Source: Borreliella mayonii
Lineage (GTDB): Bacteria; Spirochaetota; Spirochaetia; Borreliales; Borreliaceae
Length of the DNA: 64,000 nt
Reading direction: 5' to 3'
NCBI RefSeq assembly: GCF_001945665.1
Contig: NZ_CP015780.1
Span: forward strand, 806,001-870,000
Shown in pieces: positions 36,877-45,945 of this stretch. Under the pieces are notes generated by a model that saw only the letters and a program-made list of their open reading frames with translations, searched no databases and was not told the origin of the DNA. Position numbers and translations under genes: made by a program. How positions within the stretch are numbered: position 1 is the stretch's first letter; the number at the start of each line of letters is the position of its first letter.

Positions 36877-37498
36877 ATGCGCTATTTAAATGTTCTAAAG
36901 AGTATATTTTTGCCTTTTTGTATTTTTTGTGGAAAAAGATATGTATCTTCTAATGCTCTTTGTGATCAATGTAAGTCACTTTTTAATTTTGAAATTAAAT
37001 TTGATGAGAATTTGATTTATTTTTTTGAATATAAAGAGCATTACAAATCTTTAATTTTGTCTTATAAGAGGGATGCTCAAAAGTCAATTGGTAGATTTTT
37101 AGCAAGTGGAATTGCTGAATGTTTGAATAATTTGATTTTGATCAAATAGTAACGGTTCCTTGTAGTTTTAAAAGAAAATTATTTTATGGTTTTGATCATA
37201 TGGAATACATTGGTATTTTGTTAAGCCGTTTTGGTTTTAATTATATAAATATTTTTTCAAGAAATTATGGAAAAAGTCAGAAGTTAATGAAAGGAAATCT
37301 CAGATTTAAAAATCTTGAAAATAAAATTAAATTAAGATCAAAATATAAAAATTTTCAATTTAAAAAGATTGTTTTGCTTGATGATATTGTTACCACAGGA
37401 GCATCTATGTGTATTTGTGAAGACCTTATTATGCAATTGGGAGCTGCTTATAAAAGATGATAAAGCTTTCGTTGGCTAAATCTTATACTTTGGCTTAA
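36877..37498 (+). pseudogene. comF: comF-like phosphoribosyltransferase broken by two 1-nt frameshifts
   Basis: A ComF-family gene in three frames. Part 1 (from ATG 36877) has the N-terminal zinc ribbon CIFCGKRY...CDQCKSL and SYKRDAQKSIG, then stops at 37149. Part 2, in another frame, reads DQIVTVPCSFKRKLFYGFDH and then the PRPP motif VLLDDIVTTGAS, stopping at 37460. Part 3, in a third frame, ends IKLSLAKSYTLA, the usual ComF tail, at 37498. One extra T in the run at 37131-37133 and one extra A in the run at 37452-37455 would restore a single protein. ComF is linked to DNA uptake in other bacteria. No ribosome site is clear before 36877. Confidence 0.75.
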
Positions 37499-37528
37499 TG
37501 TTGACATTATTTTTGCTAAGTGTTAACC

Positions 37529-37558
37529 TTGACTTAAGGTTTAGTTTATGTATTTAAT
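37529..37558 (+). promoter_or_regulatory. Candidate promoter for rimP-nusA-infB
   Basis: TTGACT (37529-37534) and TTTAAT (37553-37558), each 5 of 6, are 18 nt apart. Transcription would start near 37565, inside the following palindrome. Confidence 0.5.
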
Positions 37559-37583
37559 AAGGTTCTTTTAAAAGAACCTTATT
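37556..37583. terminator. 28-nt perfect palindrome, bidirectional terminator-like
   Basis: AATAAGGTTCTTTT joined to AAAAGAACCTTATT, followed by ATTTTTA on the plus strand. It can form a hairpin of about 12 bp and would stop transcripts leaving mutS-comF just before rimP. It overlaps the -10 of the candidate rimP promoter. Confidence 0.7.
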
Positions 37584-37599
37584 ATTTTTAGGAATACAG

Positions 37600-38037
37600 T
37601 TGATTAAATATTTTGACAAAAATAATGAAGTTTTTAATTTGATAAAAGATTTAACAGGACGGCTAGATGTTGAAATATTAGAAATTAATATCTTTAGAAA
37701 TAAAAATAATGGAAAAATTCAAATAGTTCTTTATAGTAAAAATTTTTCCTTAGGTATTGATTTGTTGGCTGATTTGCATAAGATGATTTTATTAATTTTA
37801 GAAGCAAATCTTAAATATAGTTTTATTTTAGAACTTTCTACTCCAGGAATAGATAGAAAAATAAAAAGTGACAGAGAGTTTGAAATTTTTGAAGGCAAAA
37901 AGATTAAGTTGATGCTAGATAATGAATTTGAAGAGGGTTTTATATTGGAGTCAAAACCAAAAAGTTTTATTTTTAAAACAGATAGCAAAGAAGTAAATGT
38001 TTTTTATAGTGATGTTAAGAAGGCTATATTAGTTTAA
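37600..38037 (+). CDS. rimP: Ribosome maturation factor RimP
   Basis: Needed for 30S maturation. The 145-residue protein has [19 protein letters not shown], the conserved [17 protein letters not shown] region (usually SSPGLDRPL) and a C-terminal small-barrel domain. The start is TTG 37600 with AGGA 6 nt upstream. First gene of the classic rimP-nusA-infB-rbfA-truB order; nusA starts 13 nt later. Confidence 0.9.
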   Translation: MIKYFDKNNEVFNLIKDLTGRLDVEILEINIFRNKNNGKIQIVLYSKNFSLGIDLLADLHKMILLILEANLKYSFILELSTPGIDRKIKSDREFEIFEGKKIKLMLDNEFEEGFILESKPKSFIFKTDSKEVNVFYSDVKKAILV

Positions 38038-38050
38038 GGAGGAATTTTGG

Positions 38051-39499
38051 ATGATAAAGGGCACGGGGCATATGATTGTAAACATTGCAAATGATCGCGG
38101 CATGAGTATAGATTCTATTAGAAAAACAATTAAAGAATCAGTATTGATAGCTTATAAAAAGTATTTTGGAAGTAATGAGAATGCTTTTATTAATTTTGAT
38201 GATGATACAGGAGATTTGTCTGTTTATGCAAAAAAGAAAATTGTAAAAGAGGTAAAAGATTCTTTGCTTGAAATATTAGAAAAAGATATCTCAAAGGAAA
38301 ATATTGTAGAAGGCGATTATGCTTATATTGAAATTAATCCTAAAGTTTTTGATAGGCTTTCTATTCAAGTTGCAAAACAAAGAACCAAAAATGACTTGCA
38401 AGGAATTGAGGATAATGAGATTTTATCGGAATTTAAAAGCAAGTTGAATAAAGTTGTTATTGGGTATGTTCAACAAAATAGAAATGGCGATCTTTATGTT
38501 AATCTTGGCAATACGGATGGTATAATTCCTAGGAAGTATCAGTCTCCAAGAGAAGTTTATAATCTTAATGATAAGATTAGGGTTTTAGTTTATAATGTCA
38601 AAAAGGGTAAAAATGGCATTGAAGTTATTCTTTCTAGAACTCATCCAAAGTTTATTGAAGAGCTTTTAGCGCTTGAAATTCCTGAAATTGAAGAAGGCAT
38701 TATTAAGATCCATAAAATAGTTCGTGATCCTGGTTACAGAATTAAAGTCGCTGTTTATTCTGAAAAAGAAGAGATTGATCCTGTTGGTCCTTGTATAGGA
38801 CAAAAAGGAGTCAGAATTCAATCTATAATTAAGGAACTTGAGGGAGAAAAAATCGATATTATTCCTTATAGTAAAGATATTAAAGAATTTATAAAGGATT
38901 CTTTGACTCCTTCAAAGATAGAGCATGTTTATATTATTGACGAGGATTTGCATAAAGCTTTAGTAGTTGTTAGTGATGACCAACTTTCTCTTGCTATAGG
39001 TAAAATGGGTCAAAATGTTAGACTTGCTAATAGACTTCTTGACTGGGCTATTGATGTTAAAACTAGTAGTCAATTTGCAGAAATGAAAGCTAATTCAGAG
39101 TTTAAGCAAGAAACACTTGAAATGTTTGATAAAGTTATGCAGGATGTTGTTGAAGAGGAGCAATTTGAAGATATAAGCAAAATAAGTGATCTTAAATTAC
39201 TCGATTCTTCTGTGATTTCTAGTTTATCAAAAGAGGGGCTTGATGATATTAACAATTTTTTACAAGCAGATGAGGGAGTGCTTTTTGATCTTGGTGTAAG
39301 TTATGAAAAACAAGAAGAAATTAACAAAATATTAAAAGAGGGGATGATAATAATTGCTAATGACAATGATGAGTCTATGGAAAAGGTAGAAGAAGATGAG
39401 GAGCTTCTTTGTCCTGAATGTGGTGTTGTTATTAATGAAAATATGACCTCCTGTCCGGGTTGTAAAATAGGGCTTAGTTTTGAGTTTGAGGAGGAGTAG
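38051..39499 (+). CDS. nusA: Transcription factor NusA with C-terminal zinc ribbon
   Basis: Modulates pausing, termination and antitermination by RNA polymerase. The 482-residue protein has the N-terminal polymerase-binding domain, an S1 domain (KVVIGYVQQNRNGDLYVNLG), KH1 (VDPVGPCIGQKG-like IDPVGPCIGQKGVRIQ) and KH2 (LSLAIGKMGQNVRLA). A helix-hairpin-like segment follows, then a zinc ribbon at the very end: C454-P-E-C457 and C468-P-G-C471. The ribbon is not part of E. coli NusA. ATG 38051 has AAGGAGG 7-8 nt upstream. Confidence 0.95.
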   Translation: MIKGTGHMIVNIANDRGMSIDSIRKTIKESVLIAYKKYFGSNENAFINFDDDTGDLSVYAKKKIVKEVKDSLLEILEKDISKENIVEGDYAYIEINPKVFDRLSIQVAKQRTKNDLQGIEDNEILSEFKSKLNKVVIGYVQQNRNGDLYVNLGNTDGIIPRKYQSPREVYNLNDKIRVLVYNVKKGKNGIEVILSRTHPKFIEELLALEIPEIEEGIIKIHKIVRDPGYRIKVAVYSEKEEIDPVGPCIGQKGVRIQSIIKELEGEKIDIIPYSKDIKEFIKDSLTPSKIEHVYIIDEDLHKALVVVSDDQLSLAIGKMGQNVRLANRLLDWAIDVKTSSQFAEMKANSEFKQETLEMFDKVMQDVVEEEQFEDISKISDLKLLDSSVISSLSKEGLDDINNFLQADEGVLFDLGVSYEKQEEINKILKEGMIIIANDNDESMEKVEEDEELLCPECGVVINENMTSCPGCKIGLSFEFEEE

Positions 39500-39501
39500 G
39501 T

Positions 39502-42081
39502 TTGTCGAAAAATATTGATGATATTAAAAATGAAGATGGCAAAAAAATTAAGATTATTAAGTTAAAAAAGAAGGTAGTAAAAATTGTAACGCATAATGAT
39601 TTAAGCGGTAAAAATGATTCAAATATTTCTGTTGATTTGCATAAGCACAATAACAAAACTGAATATTCGCAAAACAGAGATAACAGAGGTGAATATTTTC
39701 AAAATAGAGACAACAGAACTAGTGGGTATTCTCAAAGCAGAGACAATAGAACTGGCGGGTATTCTCAAAGCAGAGACAATAGAACTGGCGGGTATTCTCA
39801 AAGCAGAGACAATAGAACTGGCGGGTATTCTCAAAACAGAGACACCAGAACTGGTGGGTATTCTCAAAACAGAGACACCAGAACTGGTGGGTATTCTCAA
39901 AGCAGAGACAACAGAACTGGTGGGTATTCTCAAAACAGAGACACCAGAACTGGCGGATATTCTCAAAACAGAGACACCAGAACTGGCGGGTATTCTCAAA
40001 ACAGAGACAGTTTAGCCCCTCAATATCAAGGTTCAGCAAAGAAAACATATGTTGCCAAAAATAATTCTCAAAATAAATATACTACCTCTATGTCTTTTAG
40101 AAGAGTTATAAAAACCAAAGTTCCTGTTATTGTTAGCAGCACATCTTCATCAGATTCTGAGAATAGCAAGGAGTTAAATCGTAAGCTTGGCGAGAAGAAA
40201 AAGCAGCAACAAGAAAGTCAAAAAAGCTATAAGAGAAAAAAAGCAGAAACTGAGAGCAAAACAATTGAACAAAAGGTTTTTGAACAACTTCAAAAAAAGA
40301 AAAGAGAAAATTTAGCTAATCCTATTCCAAAGTCAATTGACATTATGGGCAGCATTACTGTTTCTGATCTTGCAAGAAAGATGAATTTAAAATCTTCTGA
40401 TTTGATTGCTAAATTAATGGCTTTGGGCGTAATGGTGACTATTAATGAAAAGATAGATTCTGATACGGCAACTATTTTAGTTGAAGAATATGGTTCAAAA
40501 GTTAATGTTGTTTCTATTTATGATGAAACGGTTATAGAAGAAGAAGTGGAAGATCAAAGTAAAAGAATTGAAAAGCCTCCTGTTATTACAATAATGGGTC
40601 ATGTTGATCATGGTAAGACCAAGCTGCTTTCTGTGCTTCAGAATATAGATATAAATCAAACAGAATCTGGTGGTATTACTCAGCATATTGGAGCTTATAC
40701 TATTGTTTATAATGATCGAGAAATAACATTTTTAGATACTCCTGGTCATGAAGCTTTTACTATGATGAGAAGTCGTGGGGCCCAAGTTACAGATATTGTT
40801 GTTCTTGTTGTGTCAGCAATTGATGGTGTTATGCCCCAAACTATTGAGGCTATTAATCATGCAAAAGAAGCAAATGTTCCAATTATTGTTGCTATAAATA
40901 AGATTGATTTGCCAGATTCAAATCCCGATAAGATTAAACATCAGCTTTCAGAATACGGATTAGTATCTGAAGATTGGGGAGGGGACACTATTTTTGTGTT
41001 GATTTCTGCTCTTAAAAATATAGGAATTTCTGAACTTCTTGATATGATTCTTTTGCAGTCAGATATGATGTTATTAAAGGCAAACCCATCTAAAAGAGCT
41101 ATTGGAAAAGTGCTTGATGCTAAGATTGATTTGGGGCGCGGAATAGTTTGTTCTGTTATTATTGAAGATGGGACCCTTTATGTGGGAGATTCTTTTGTGG
41201 GTGGAGCGTGCTATGGTAAAGTTAAGGCATTAATTAGCGACAAGGGTGTTTCTGTTAAGAGTGTTGGACCTGCTAAAGCCATTAGTGTTTTAGGATTTTC
41301 TTCAATGCCTCAGGCTGGGGATCCTTTTCAAGTAACTAAAACTGAAAAAGAAGCAAAATTGATCAGCTCTAAAAGGCAAGACCTTAAAAAATATGAATCT
41401 TCCAAAAATGTAAAAAAAGTTACCATGTTAAATCTTTATGATTCAATCAAAGAAGGAACGCTTAAAGAGCTTAAAATAATTTTAAAAGCAGATGTTCAGG
41501 GCTCAGTCGAAGCTTTAAAGAATTCTCTTGAAAAATTAACAAACGATGAGGTTAGAGTAAGAGTTGTGCATGCATCAGCAGGGGTAATAACTGAAACAGA
41601 TATTAGCTTTGCTTCAGCAAGCGATGCTATTGTTATTGGATTTCATGTAAGGCCTACTGCAAAAGCTCAGGTACTAGCAGATCAGGAAAAAGTTGAGATT
41701 AGAAAGTATAATGTTATTTATGATGCTATAAATGATGTTAAATCAGTTCTTGAGGGGATGCTTGAACCAGACGTTGAGCAGCAGTTTATTGGTTTTGCTG
41801 AAGTTAGAGCTGTAATAAATGTTCCTAAAGTTGGGGTAATAGCTGGCTGTTATGTTTCTCGGGGACTAATAAAGCGAGATGCGATTACTAATGTAATGAG
41901 AGATGGTTTGCAGATTCATTCTGGTAAAATTTCATCTTTAAAGCGATTTAAAGATGATGTTAAAGAAGTCGCTGAGCAATATGAGTGTGGTATTGTGATT
42001 GATAATTATGCTAATATTAAAGAAGGAGATATAATTGAAGCATTTGAGGTAAAAAAGGTAAAAAAATCTTTTAAAGCTTAG
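39502..42081 (+). CDS. infB: Translation initiation factor IF-2 with repetitive N-terminus
   Basis: GTPase that brings initiator tRNA to the 30S subunit. The 859-residue protein has a long N-terminal region with 11-residue tandem repeats (about residues 54-173), a lysine-rich coiled coil, an IF2_N domain ([18 protein letters not shown]) and the GTPase with [17 protein letters not shown] and NKIDLP, then domains II-IV. The TTG start at 39502 uses GAGGAGGAG inside the nusA tail. The repeats resemble those of other IF2 N-termini in being low-complexity, but their regularity is unusual. Confidence 0.96.
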   Translation: MSKNIDDIKNEDGKKIKIIKLKKKVVKIVTHNDLSGKNDSNISVDLHKHNNKTEYSQNRDNRGEYFQNRDNRTSGYSQSRDNRTGGYSQSRDNRTGGYSQSRDNRTGGYSQNRDTRTGGYSQNRDTRTGGYSQSRDNRTGGYSQNRDTRTGGYSQNRDTRTGGYSQNRDSLAPQYQGSAKKTYVAKNNSQNKYTTSMSFRRVIKTKVPVIVSSTSSSDSENSKELNRKLGEKKKQQQESQKSYKRKKAETESKTIEQKVFEQLQKKKRENLANPIPKSIDIMGSITVSDLARKMNLKSSDLIAKLMALGVMVTINEKIDSDTATILVEEYGSKVNVVSIYDETVIEEEVEDQSKRIEKPPVITIMGHVDHGKTKLLSVLQNIDINQTESGGITQHIGAYTIVYNDREITFLDTPGHEAFTMMRSRGAQVTDIVVLVVSAIDGVMPQTIEAINHAKEANVPIIVAINKIDLPDSNPDKIKHQLSEYGLVSEDWGGDTIFVLISALKNIGISELLDMILLQSDMMLLKANPSKRAIGKVLDAKIDLGRGIVCSVIIEDGTLYVGDSFVGGACYGKVKALISDKGVSVKSVGPAKAISVLGFSSMPQAGDPFQVTKTEKEAKLISSKRQDLKKYESSKNVKKVTMLNLYDSIKEGTLKELKIILKADVQGSVEALKNSLEKLTNDEVRVRVVHASAGVITETDISFASASDAIVIGFHVRPTAKAQVLADQEKVEIRKYNVIYDAINDVKSVLEGMLEPDVEQQFIGFAEVRAVINVPKVGVIAGCYVSRGLIKRDAITNVMRDGLQIHSGKISSLKRFKDDVKEVAEQYECGIVIDNYANIKEGDIIEAFEVKKVKKSFKA
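39661..40020 (+). repeat. 33-bp in-frame tandem repeats in infB
   Basis: Nine near-identical 33-bp units from 39724 encode GYSQ(S/N)RD(N/T)RTG; two degenerate units precede them from 39661. Units alternate between SRDN and NRDT variants in blocks (3 SRDN, 2 NRDT, 1 SRDN, 2 NRDT, 1 terminal), which suggests duplication of multi-unit segments. The period keeps the frame, so copy number can change without breaking IF-2. Because 33 is divisible by 3, other frames stay open here as well. Confidence 0.93.
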
Positions 42082-42104
42082 TATTGTTTTATTTATGTGT
42101 GTTT

Positions 42105-42467
42105 ATGTATAAGAATATAAAAAAGTTTAAACTCGAAAGTTTTATTGCTCAAGAAATTGGCAATTTAATAGTAAGTGGGGAGATTAAAGATCCCAGAATT
42201 CATTCATTTTTAACCGTGATTAAAGTAGAATTTTCAAAAGATTTAATAAATGCCAAAGTGTTTGTGGGCTCTATCAAAGAAGGAGCTTCTTTGGATAATG
42301 CAGTTAAAGCTTTAAATAATGCTAAGGGATTTATTCAAAGTCAAATTATTAAGCGAATTAAAGTTAGAAGCACTCCTAAATTATTATTTTTTAAGGATGA
42401 TTCTCTTTCTAAGTCATTTTATGTTAATAAGTTAATTGAAGGATTAAATACTACAAGAGAGAATTAA
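42105..42467 (+). CDS. rbfA: 30S ribosome-binding factor RbfA
   Basis: Cold-shock and 16S maturation factor. The 120-residue form from ATG 42105 has [19 protein letters not shown], then [19 protein letters not shown] and [17 protein letters not shown], matching the KH-like RbfA fold. No ribosome site is evident before this ATG; TTG 42084 and GTG 42099 are alternatives. Its place between infB and truB is the standard one. Confidence 0.88.
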   Translation: MYKNIKKFKLESFIAQEIGNLIVSGEIKDPRIHSFLTVIKVEFSKDLINAKVFVGSIKEGASLDNAVKALNNAKGFIQSQIIKRIKVRSTPKLLFFKDDSLSKSFYVNKLIEGLNTTREN

Positions 42468-42469
42468 AT

Positions 42470-43321
42470 TTGGAAAATGGATTCCTTTTAATTAATAAAG
42501 AGCAAGATAAAACTTCTTTTGAAACTCTTTTCCCTATAAAAAAATATTTTAATACAAATCGTGTTGGACATGCTGGCACACTTGATAAATTTGCAAGTGG
42601 AATTTTGATTGCTCTTGTAGGAAAATATACAAAGCTTTCAAGTTATTTTACTTCTTTAGATAAAGAGTATGTAGCAGAATTTAGATTTGGATTAGAAACA
42701 GATACTCTTGATCCGAATGGGAGAATAGTTAATAAAACGGATTATATCCCTAATTTAGAGGATATAGATTTAAAACTTAAAGATTTTGTAGGAGAGATTT
42801 ATCAAAGTCCCCCTAGATTTTCTTCTGTTCATATTGATGGTAGCAGGGCTTATAAACTTGCTTTGAATGGAAAGTTTTTTGAAATTAAAAAACGAAGAGT
42901 GACTGTTTATGATATTCAAAGATTAAGTTATGATTTTACTTCTTCTTTGCTTAGTTTAAAAATTAGTTGTTCAAAAGGCACTTATATTAGGAGCATTGCA
43001 AGAGATTTGGCTTATTCTCTAAATTCTTTTGCGTATGTTAGCAATTTAAAAAGAACTAAAGTAGGTATGTTTAGATTAAAAGATTCCACATTGTGTGGAA
43101 ATTTGAGCAAAGCCTCTTTAATTAGTCTAGAATCTTTAAGAAGTTTTTTTGAAAAGGTTTACATTGATTCTAATAAGATAAATCTTGTTAAAAATGGTGC
43201 TTATGTTGAAATTAAAATTAATATTAATGAATTTAAGATTTTAAAATCCAGAGAAGGAAAAATATTAGCAGTAATTCAAGGAGTGGGTTTAAATAAATAT
43301 AAATATATTATTATATTTTAA
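42470..43321 (+). CDS. truB: tRNA pseudouridine-55 synthase
   Basis: Makes pseudouridine 55 in the T loop of all tRNAs. The 283-residue protein has FLLINKEQDKTSF, the catalytic GHAGTLDKFASG (Asp), and KISCSKGTYIRSIARDL. The start is TTG 42470, 2 nt after rbfA, with AGAGAG upstream. Last gene of the rimP-to-truB run; a long inverted repeat follows. Confidence 0.94.
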   Translation: MENGFLLINKEQDKTSFETLFPIKKYFNTNRVGHAGTLDKFASGILIALVGKYTKLSSYFTSLDKEYVAEFRFGLETDTLDPNGRIVNKTDYIPNLEDIDLKLKDFVGEIYQSPPRFSSVHIDGSRAYKLALNGKFFEIKKRRVTVYDIQRLSYDFTSSLLSLKISCSKGTYIRSIARDLAYSLNSFAYVSNLKRTKVGMFRLKDSTLCGNLSKASLISLESLRSFFEKVYIDSNKINLVKNGAYVEIKININEFKILKSREGKILAVIQGVGLNKYKYIIIF

Positions 43322-43338
43322 TTTTATATTTATTTTTT

Positions 43339-43389
43339 AAGCAATTTAATATTTTTTCTTAAAAATAACCTGAAAAGGATAAATTGCTT
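43339..43389 (+). repeat. 10-bp inverted repeat interlocked with the longer one
   Basis: AAGCAATTTA (43339-43348) pairs with TAAATTGCTT (43380-43389). Its distal arm lies in the loop of the 22-bp repeat at 43348-43413, so the two stems have pseudoknot-like order. Confidence 0.55.
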
Positions 43390-43414
43390 TTGTTATTTTT
43401 AAGAAAAAATATTA
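43347..43414. repeat. 22-23-bp perfect inverted repeat between truB and rpsO
   Basis: The arm at 43348-43369 (AATA, six T, CTT, five A, TAAC) has an exact complement at 43392-43413, and one more pair extends it outward. The loop is 22 nt. Such a stem could be a processing or terminator-like structure for the infB run. It has no T-tract on the plus strand, and its distal arm overlaps the candidate rpsO promoter. Confidence 0.8.
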
Positions 43415-43418
43415 TAAT
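43390..43418 (+). promoter_or_regulatory. Candidate rpsO-pnp promoter
   Basis: TTGTTA (43390-43395; 4 of 6) and a perfect TATAAT (43413-43418) are 17 nt apart. This would give a leader of about 65 nt before the rpsO ATG. A second TATAAT at 43467-43472 is too close to the ribosome site to be a likely promoter. Confidence 0.5.
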
Positions 43419-43489
43419 CTATCATAGTAAGTTTAAATTATGGCAATAGGTTTGTTAGAGCTTTGTTATAATGGTATAGGAGTTGCTTT

Positions 43490-43756
43490 ATGATAGATAA
43501 AAAGCAAAAACAAAAAATAGTTTCTGATTTTGGAAAAAATGAAAGTGATACTGGTTCTGTTGGGGTTCAGATCGCACTTATTACAGGTAGAATAAAGTAT
43601 TTAACTGAGCATTTAAAGATAAATAAAAAAGATCACAGTTCAAAAAGAGGCTTATTAAAGTTGGTAGGGCAAAGGCGAAGTTTATTGCGGTATTACCAGA
43701 AAAAAGATTTAGAAGCTTATAGGATGTTGATATCTAAACTTGGTCTTAGAAAATAA
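43490..43756 (+). CDS. rpsO: 30S ribosomal protein uS15
   Basis: Primary 16S-binding protein of 88 residues. It shows [28 protein letters not shown]-type helix ([18 protein letters not shown]) and [24 protein letters not shown] lies 7 nt before ATG 43490. In E. coli S15 represses its own mRNA through a pseudoknot; dyads in this leader invite the same idea. Followed by pnp, as in many bacteria. Confidence 0.96.
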   Translation: MIDKKQKQKIVSDFGKNESDTGSVGVQIALITGRIKYLTEHLKINKKDHSSKRGLLKLVGQRRSLLRYYQKKDLEAYRMLISKLGLRK

Positions 43757-43770
43757 AAAGAGGTTGAATT

Positions 43771-45939
43771 TTGAGGAAAATATTAAAGTTGAAAATAGGT
43801 AGAGACGAGTTAGTGTTTGAGACTGGATTTATGGCTAAGCAGGCTAATGGATCGGTTCTTGCAACTTATGGAGGATCTTCGGTTCTTGCAACTGTTTGTT
43901 GTTCAAGCAATGTGAGAGAAGATTTAGATTTTGTTCCGCTTTCTGTTGAATATAATGAGAAATATTATGCAGCTGGTAAAATTCCAGGAGGATTTATCAA
44001 AAGAGAAGGAAAGCCAAAGGATAAAGAAATACTTGTTTCAAGGCTAATAGATAGGCCAATGAGACCTCTTTTTGATAAAAGATTTGGTCGAGAAATTCAA
44101 GTAATTCCTACGACCTTAGCCACAGATCAGCTCAATCCTCCTGATGTTGTTGGAATGAATGCTGCTTTTACGGCAGTTTTTTTGTCAGATATTCCTTTTA
44201 ATGGTCCAATTGCAGCTGTTAGAATGGTTTATTTGAATGGTAAGTTTATAGTAAACCCTTCATTTGAAGAGATTCATAATTCTGATCTTGATATTGTTGT
44301 TGCTGGAAGTTTAAATGGAATTACTATGGTAGAAGGTGGTGCTAATGAGGTTAGTGAGGATATTTTGCTCTCAGCAATAGACGGTGCGCATGAATATATT
44401 AAACAAATTTGCAATGCTCAAAAAGAATTTTTAGATATTGTAGGCAAGAAGGAAAAACTTCCTTTAGCTTTTGAAGAAAAAATATTTGAATTTAAAGAGG
44501 AGCTTAGAGATTTTATTTATACTGACCTTAAAGAGGCTTGTTTTGTTAAGGGAAAGCTTAATAGAGATAAAGCTATAACTTTGCTGCGAAATAAATCTTA
44601 TGAGCATTTTTATTCTCTTGAGAAATTGACCGATAGCAATGAGTCTCTTTTTCATAAAGCTTTTGATGATTTTGAGAAGGAGATTGTTAGAAATTCTATT
44701 CTTAACTACAATATTAGAACAGATGGTCGAGCTCCTGATGAGATAAGAGATATTATTGCGGAAGTTGATATTTTAAGTAGAACGCATGGATCTGCACTTT
44801 TTACAAGGGGAGAGACACAAGCTTTAGCAGTAACTACCCTTGGTACAAGCATTGATGAGCAAATAATGGATGATATTGATGGCGATAAGCGTCTTAATTT
44901 TATGCTCCATTACAATTTTCCTCCATTTTCAGTTGGTGAGACTGGTAGACTTATGACTGGTAGGCGTGAGATTGGTCATGGTCATTTAGCTCAAAGGGCT
45001 TTAGAATCAATGGTTCCTGAGAAAAACGATTTTCCATATACTATTAGGGTAGTTTCTGAGGTTTTAGAGTCTAATGGATCTTCTTCAATGGCTACTGTTT
45101 GTGCTGGGAGCATGTCTTTAATGTCAGCAGGGGTTCCTGTTAAGGGGCAAGTTGCAGGAATAGCCATGGGGCTTATTAGCGAAGGGGATAAATATGTAGT
45201 TTTAAGTGATATTCTTGGAGAAGAGGATCATTTAGGCGATATGGACTTTAAAGTGGCTGGTACAAAAAATGGAATTACTGGATTTCAAATGGATATTAAG
45301 ATTGAAAATGTTACTAAAGATTTAATGAGGGATGCTCTTGAGCAGGCAAGAATAGGTAGAATACACATACTATCTATTATGAATACTGTAATTTCGAATT
45401 CAAGAGTTGGTATATCTAAGTATGCTCCCAAAATTGTTCAACTACAAATTGACATTGACAAGATATCTCTTGTGATAGGATCTACTGGAAAAACTGTTAA
45501 GGCTATAACAGATGAATTTGAAGTTAAGGTTCAAATTGAGCAGAATGGAAAAATTATTCTTTTCGGGGATGATGATTTTAAGATGCAAAAGGCTAAAGAA
45601 AGAATAGAGAGTATTGTAAGAGAACCAAAAGTAGGCGAAATTTACGAAGGAACTGTTAAAAAGATTAATAGCTTTGGGGCTTTTATTGAACTTACTCCTG
45701 CAAAGGAAGGGTTTTTAAGTACTCGTTTGAAACCTAGAGACAGTAAGTATGGTTCTGGAAGATTTGGGAATGGTAATAGATATTCTAGATTTGGCAGTGG
45801 CGCAGACAATATAAGAGGCAATACAGGGTTAGTTCGACCTCCAAAATTAGAAGAAGGACAGCGAATTAAAGTTAGAATAATTGATATAGATAAATTTGGA
45901 AAAATTGATCTTGAAATTGTTAGAGATAAAGATTATTAA
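43771..45939 (+). CDS. pnp: Polyribonucleotide nucleotidyltransferase
   Basis: Phosphorolytic 3'-to-5' exoribonuclease. The 722-residue protein has two RNase PH domains ([17 protein letters not shown] and [15 protein letters not shown]), the helical linker, a KH domain ([15 protein letters not shown]) and an S1 domain ([21 protein letters not shown]). The S1 domain carries a Gly/Arg/Ser-rich insertion (about 655-685, SRFGSGADN region) that is longer than usual. TTG 43771 has AAAGAGG 7 nt upstream. Confidence 0.96.
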   Translation: MRKILKLKIGRDELVFETGFMAKQANGSVLATYGGSSVLATVCCSSNVREDLDFVPLSVEYNEKYYAAGKIPGGFIKREGKPKDKEILVSRLIDRPMRPLFDKRFGREIQVIPTTLATDQLNPPDVVGMNAAFTAVFLSDIPFNGPIAAVRMVYLNGKFIVNPSFEEIHNSDLDIVVAGSLNGITMVEGGANEVSEDILLSAIDGAHEYIKQICNAQKEFLDIVGKKEKLPLAFEEKIFEFKEELRDFIYTDLKEACFVKGKLNRDKAITLLRNKSYEHFYSLEKLTDSNESLFHKAFDDFEKEIVRNSILNYNIRTDGRAPDEIRDIIAEVDILSRTHGSALFTRGETQALAVTTLGTSIDEQIMDDIDGDKRLNFMLHYNFPPFSVGETGRLMTGRREIGHGHLAQRALESMVPEKNDFPYTIRVVSEVLESNGSSSMATVCAGSMSLMSAGVPVKGQVAGIAMGLISEGDKYVVLSDILGEEDHLGDMDFKVAGTKNGITGFQMDIKIENVTKDLMRDALEQARIGRIHILSIMNTVISNSRVGISKYAPKIVQLQIDIDKISLVIGSTGKTVKAITDEFEVKVQIEQNGKIILFGDDDFKMQKAKERIESIVREPKVGEIYEGTVKKINSFGAFIELTPAKEGFLSTRLKPRDSKYGSGRFGNGNRYSRFGSGADNIRGNTGLVRPPKLEEGQRIKVRIIDIDKFGKIDLEIVRDKDY

Positions 45940-45945
45940 AATAGT

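Noticed and set aside
39661..40020. Possible CRISPR-like array
   Set aside because: Units are directly adjacent without unique spacers, and they encode part of IF-2.
39614..40048. Long open frames of 109-133 codons on both strands inside infB
   Set aside because: They are by-products of the 33-bp repeat, whose period is divisible by three; their products are pure repeat with no start signals.
43467..43472. Second TATAAT before rpsO as a promoter
   Set aside because: The start point would fall on the ribosome-binding site, leaving no usable leader.
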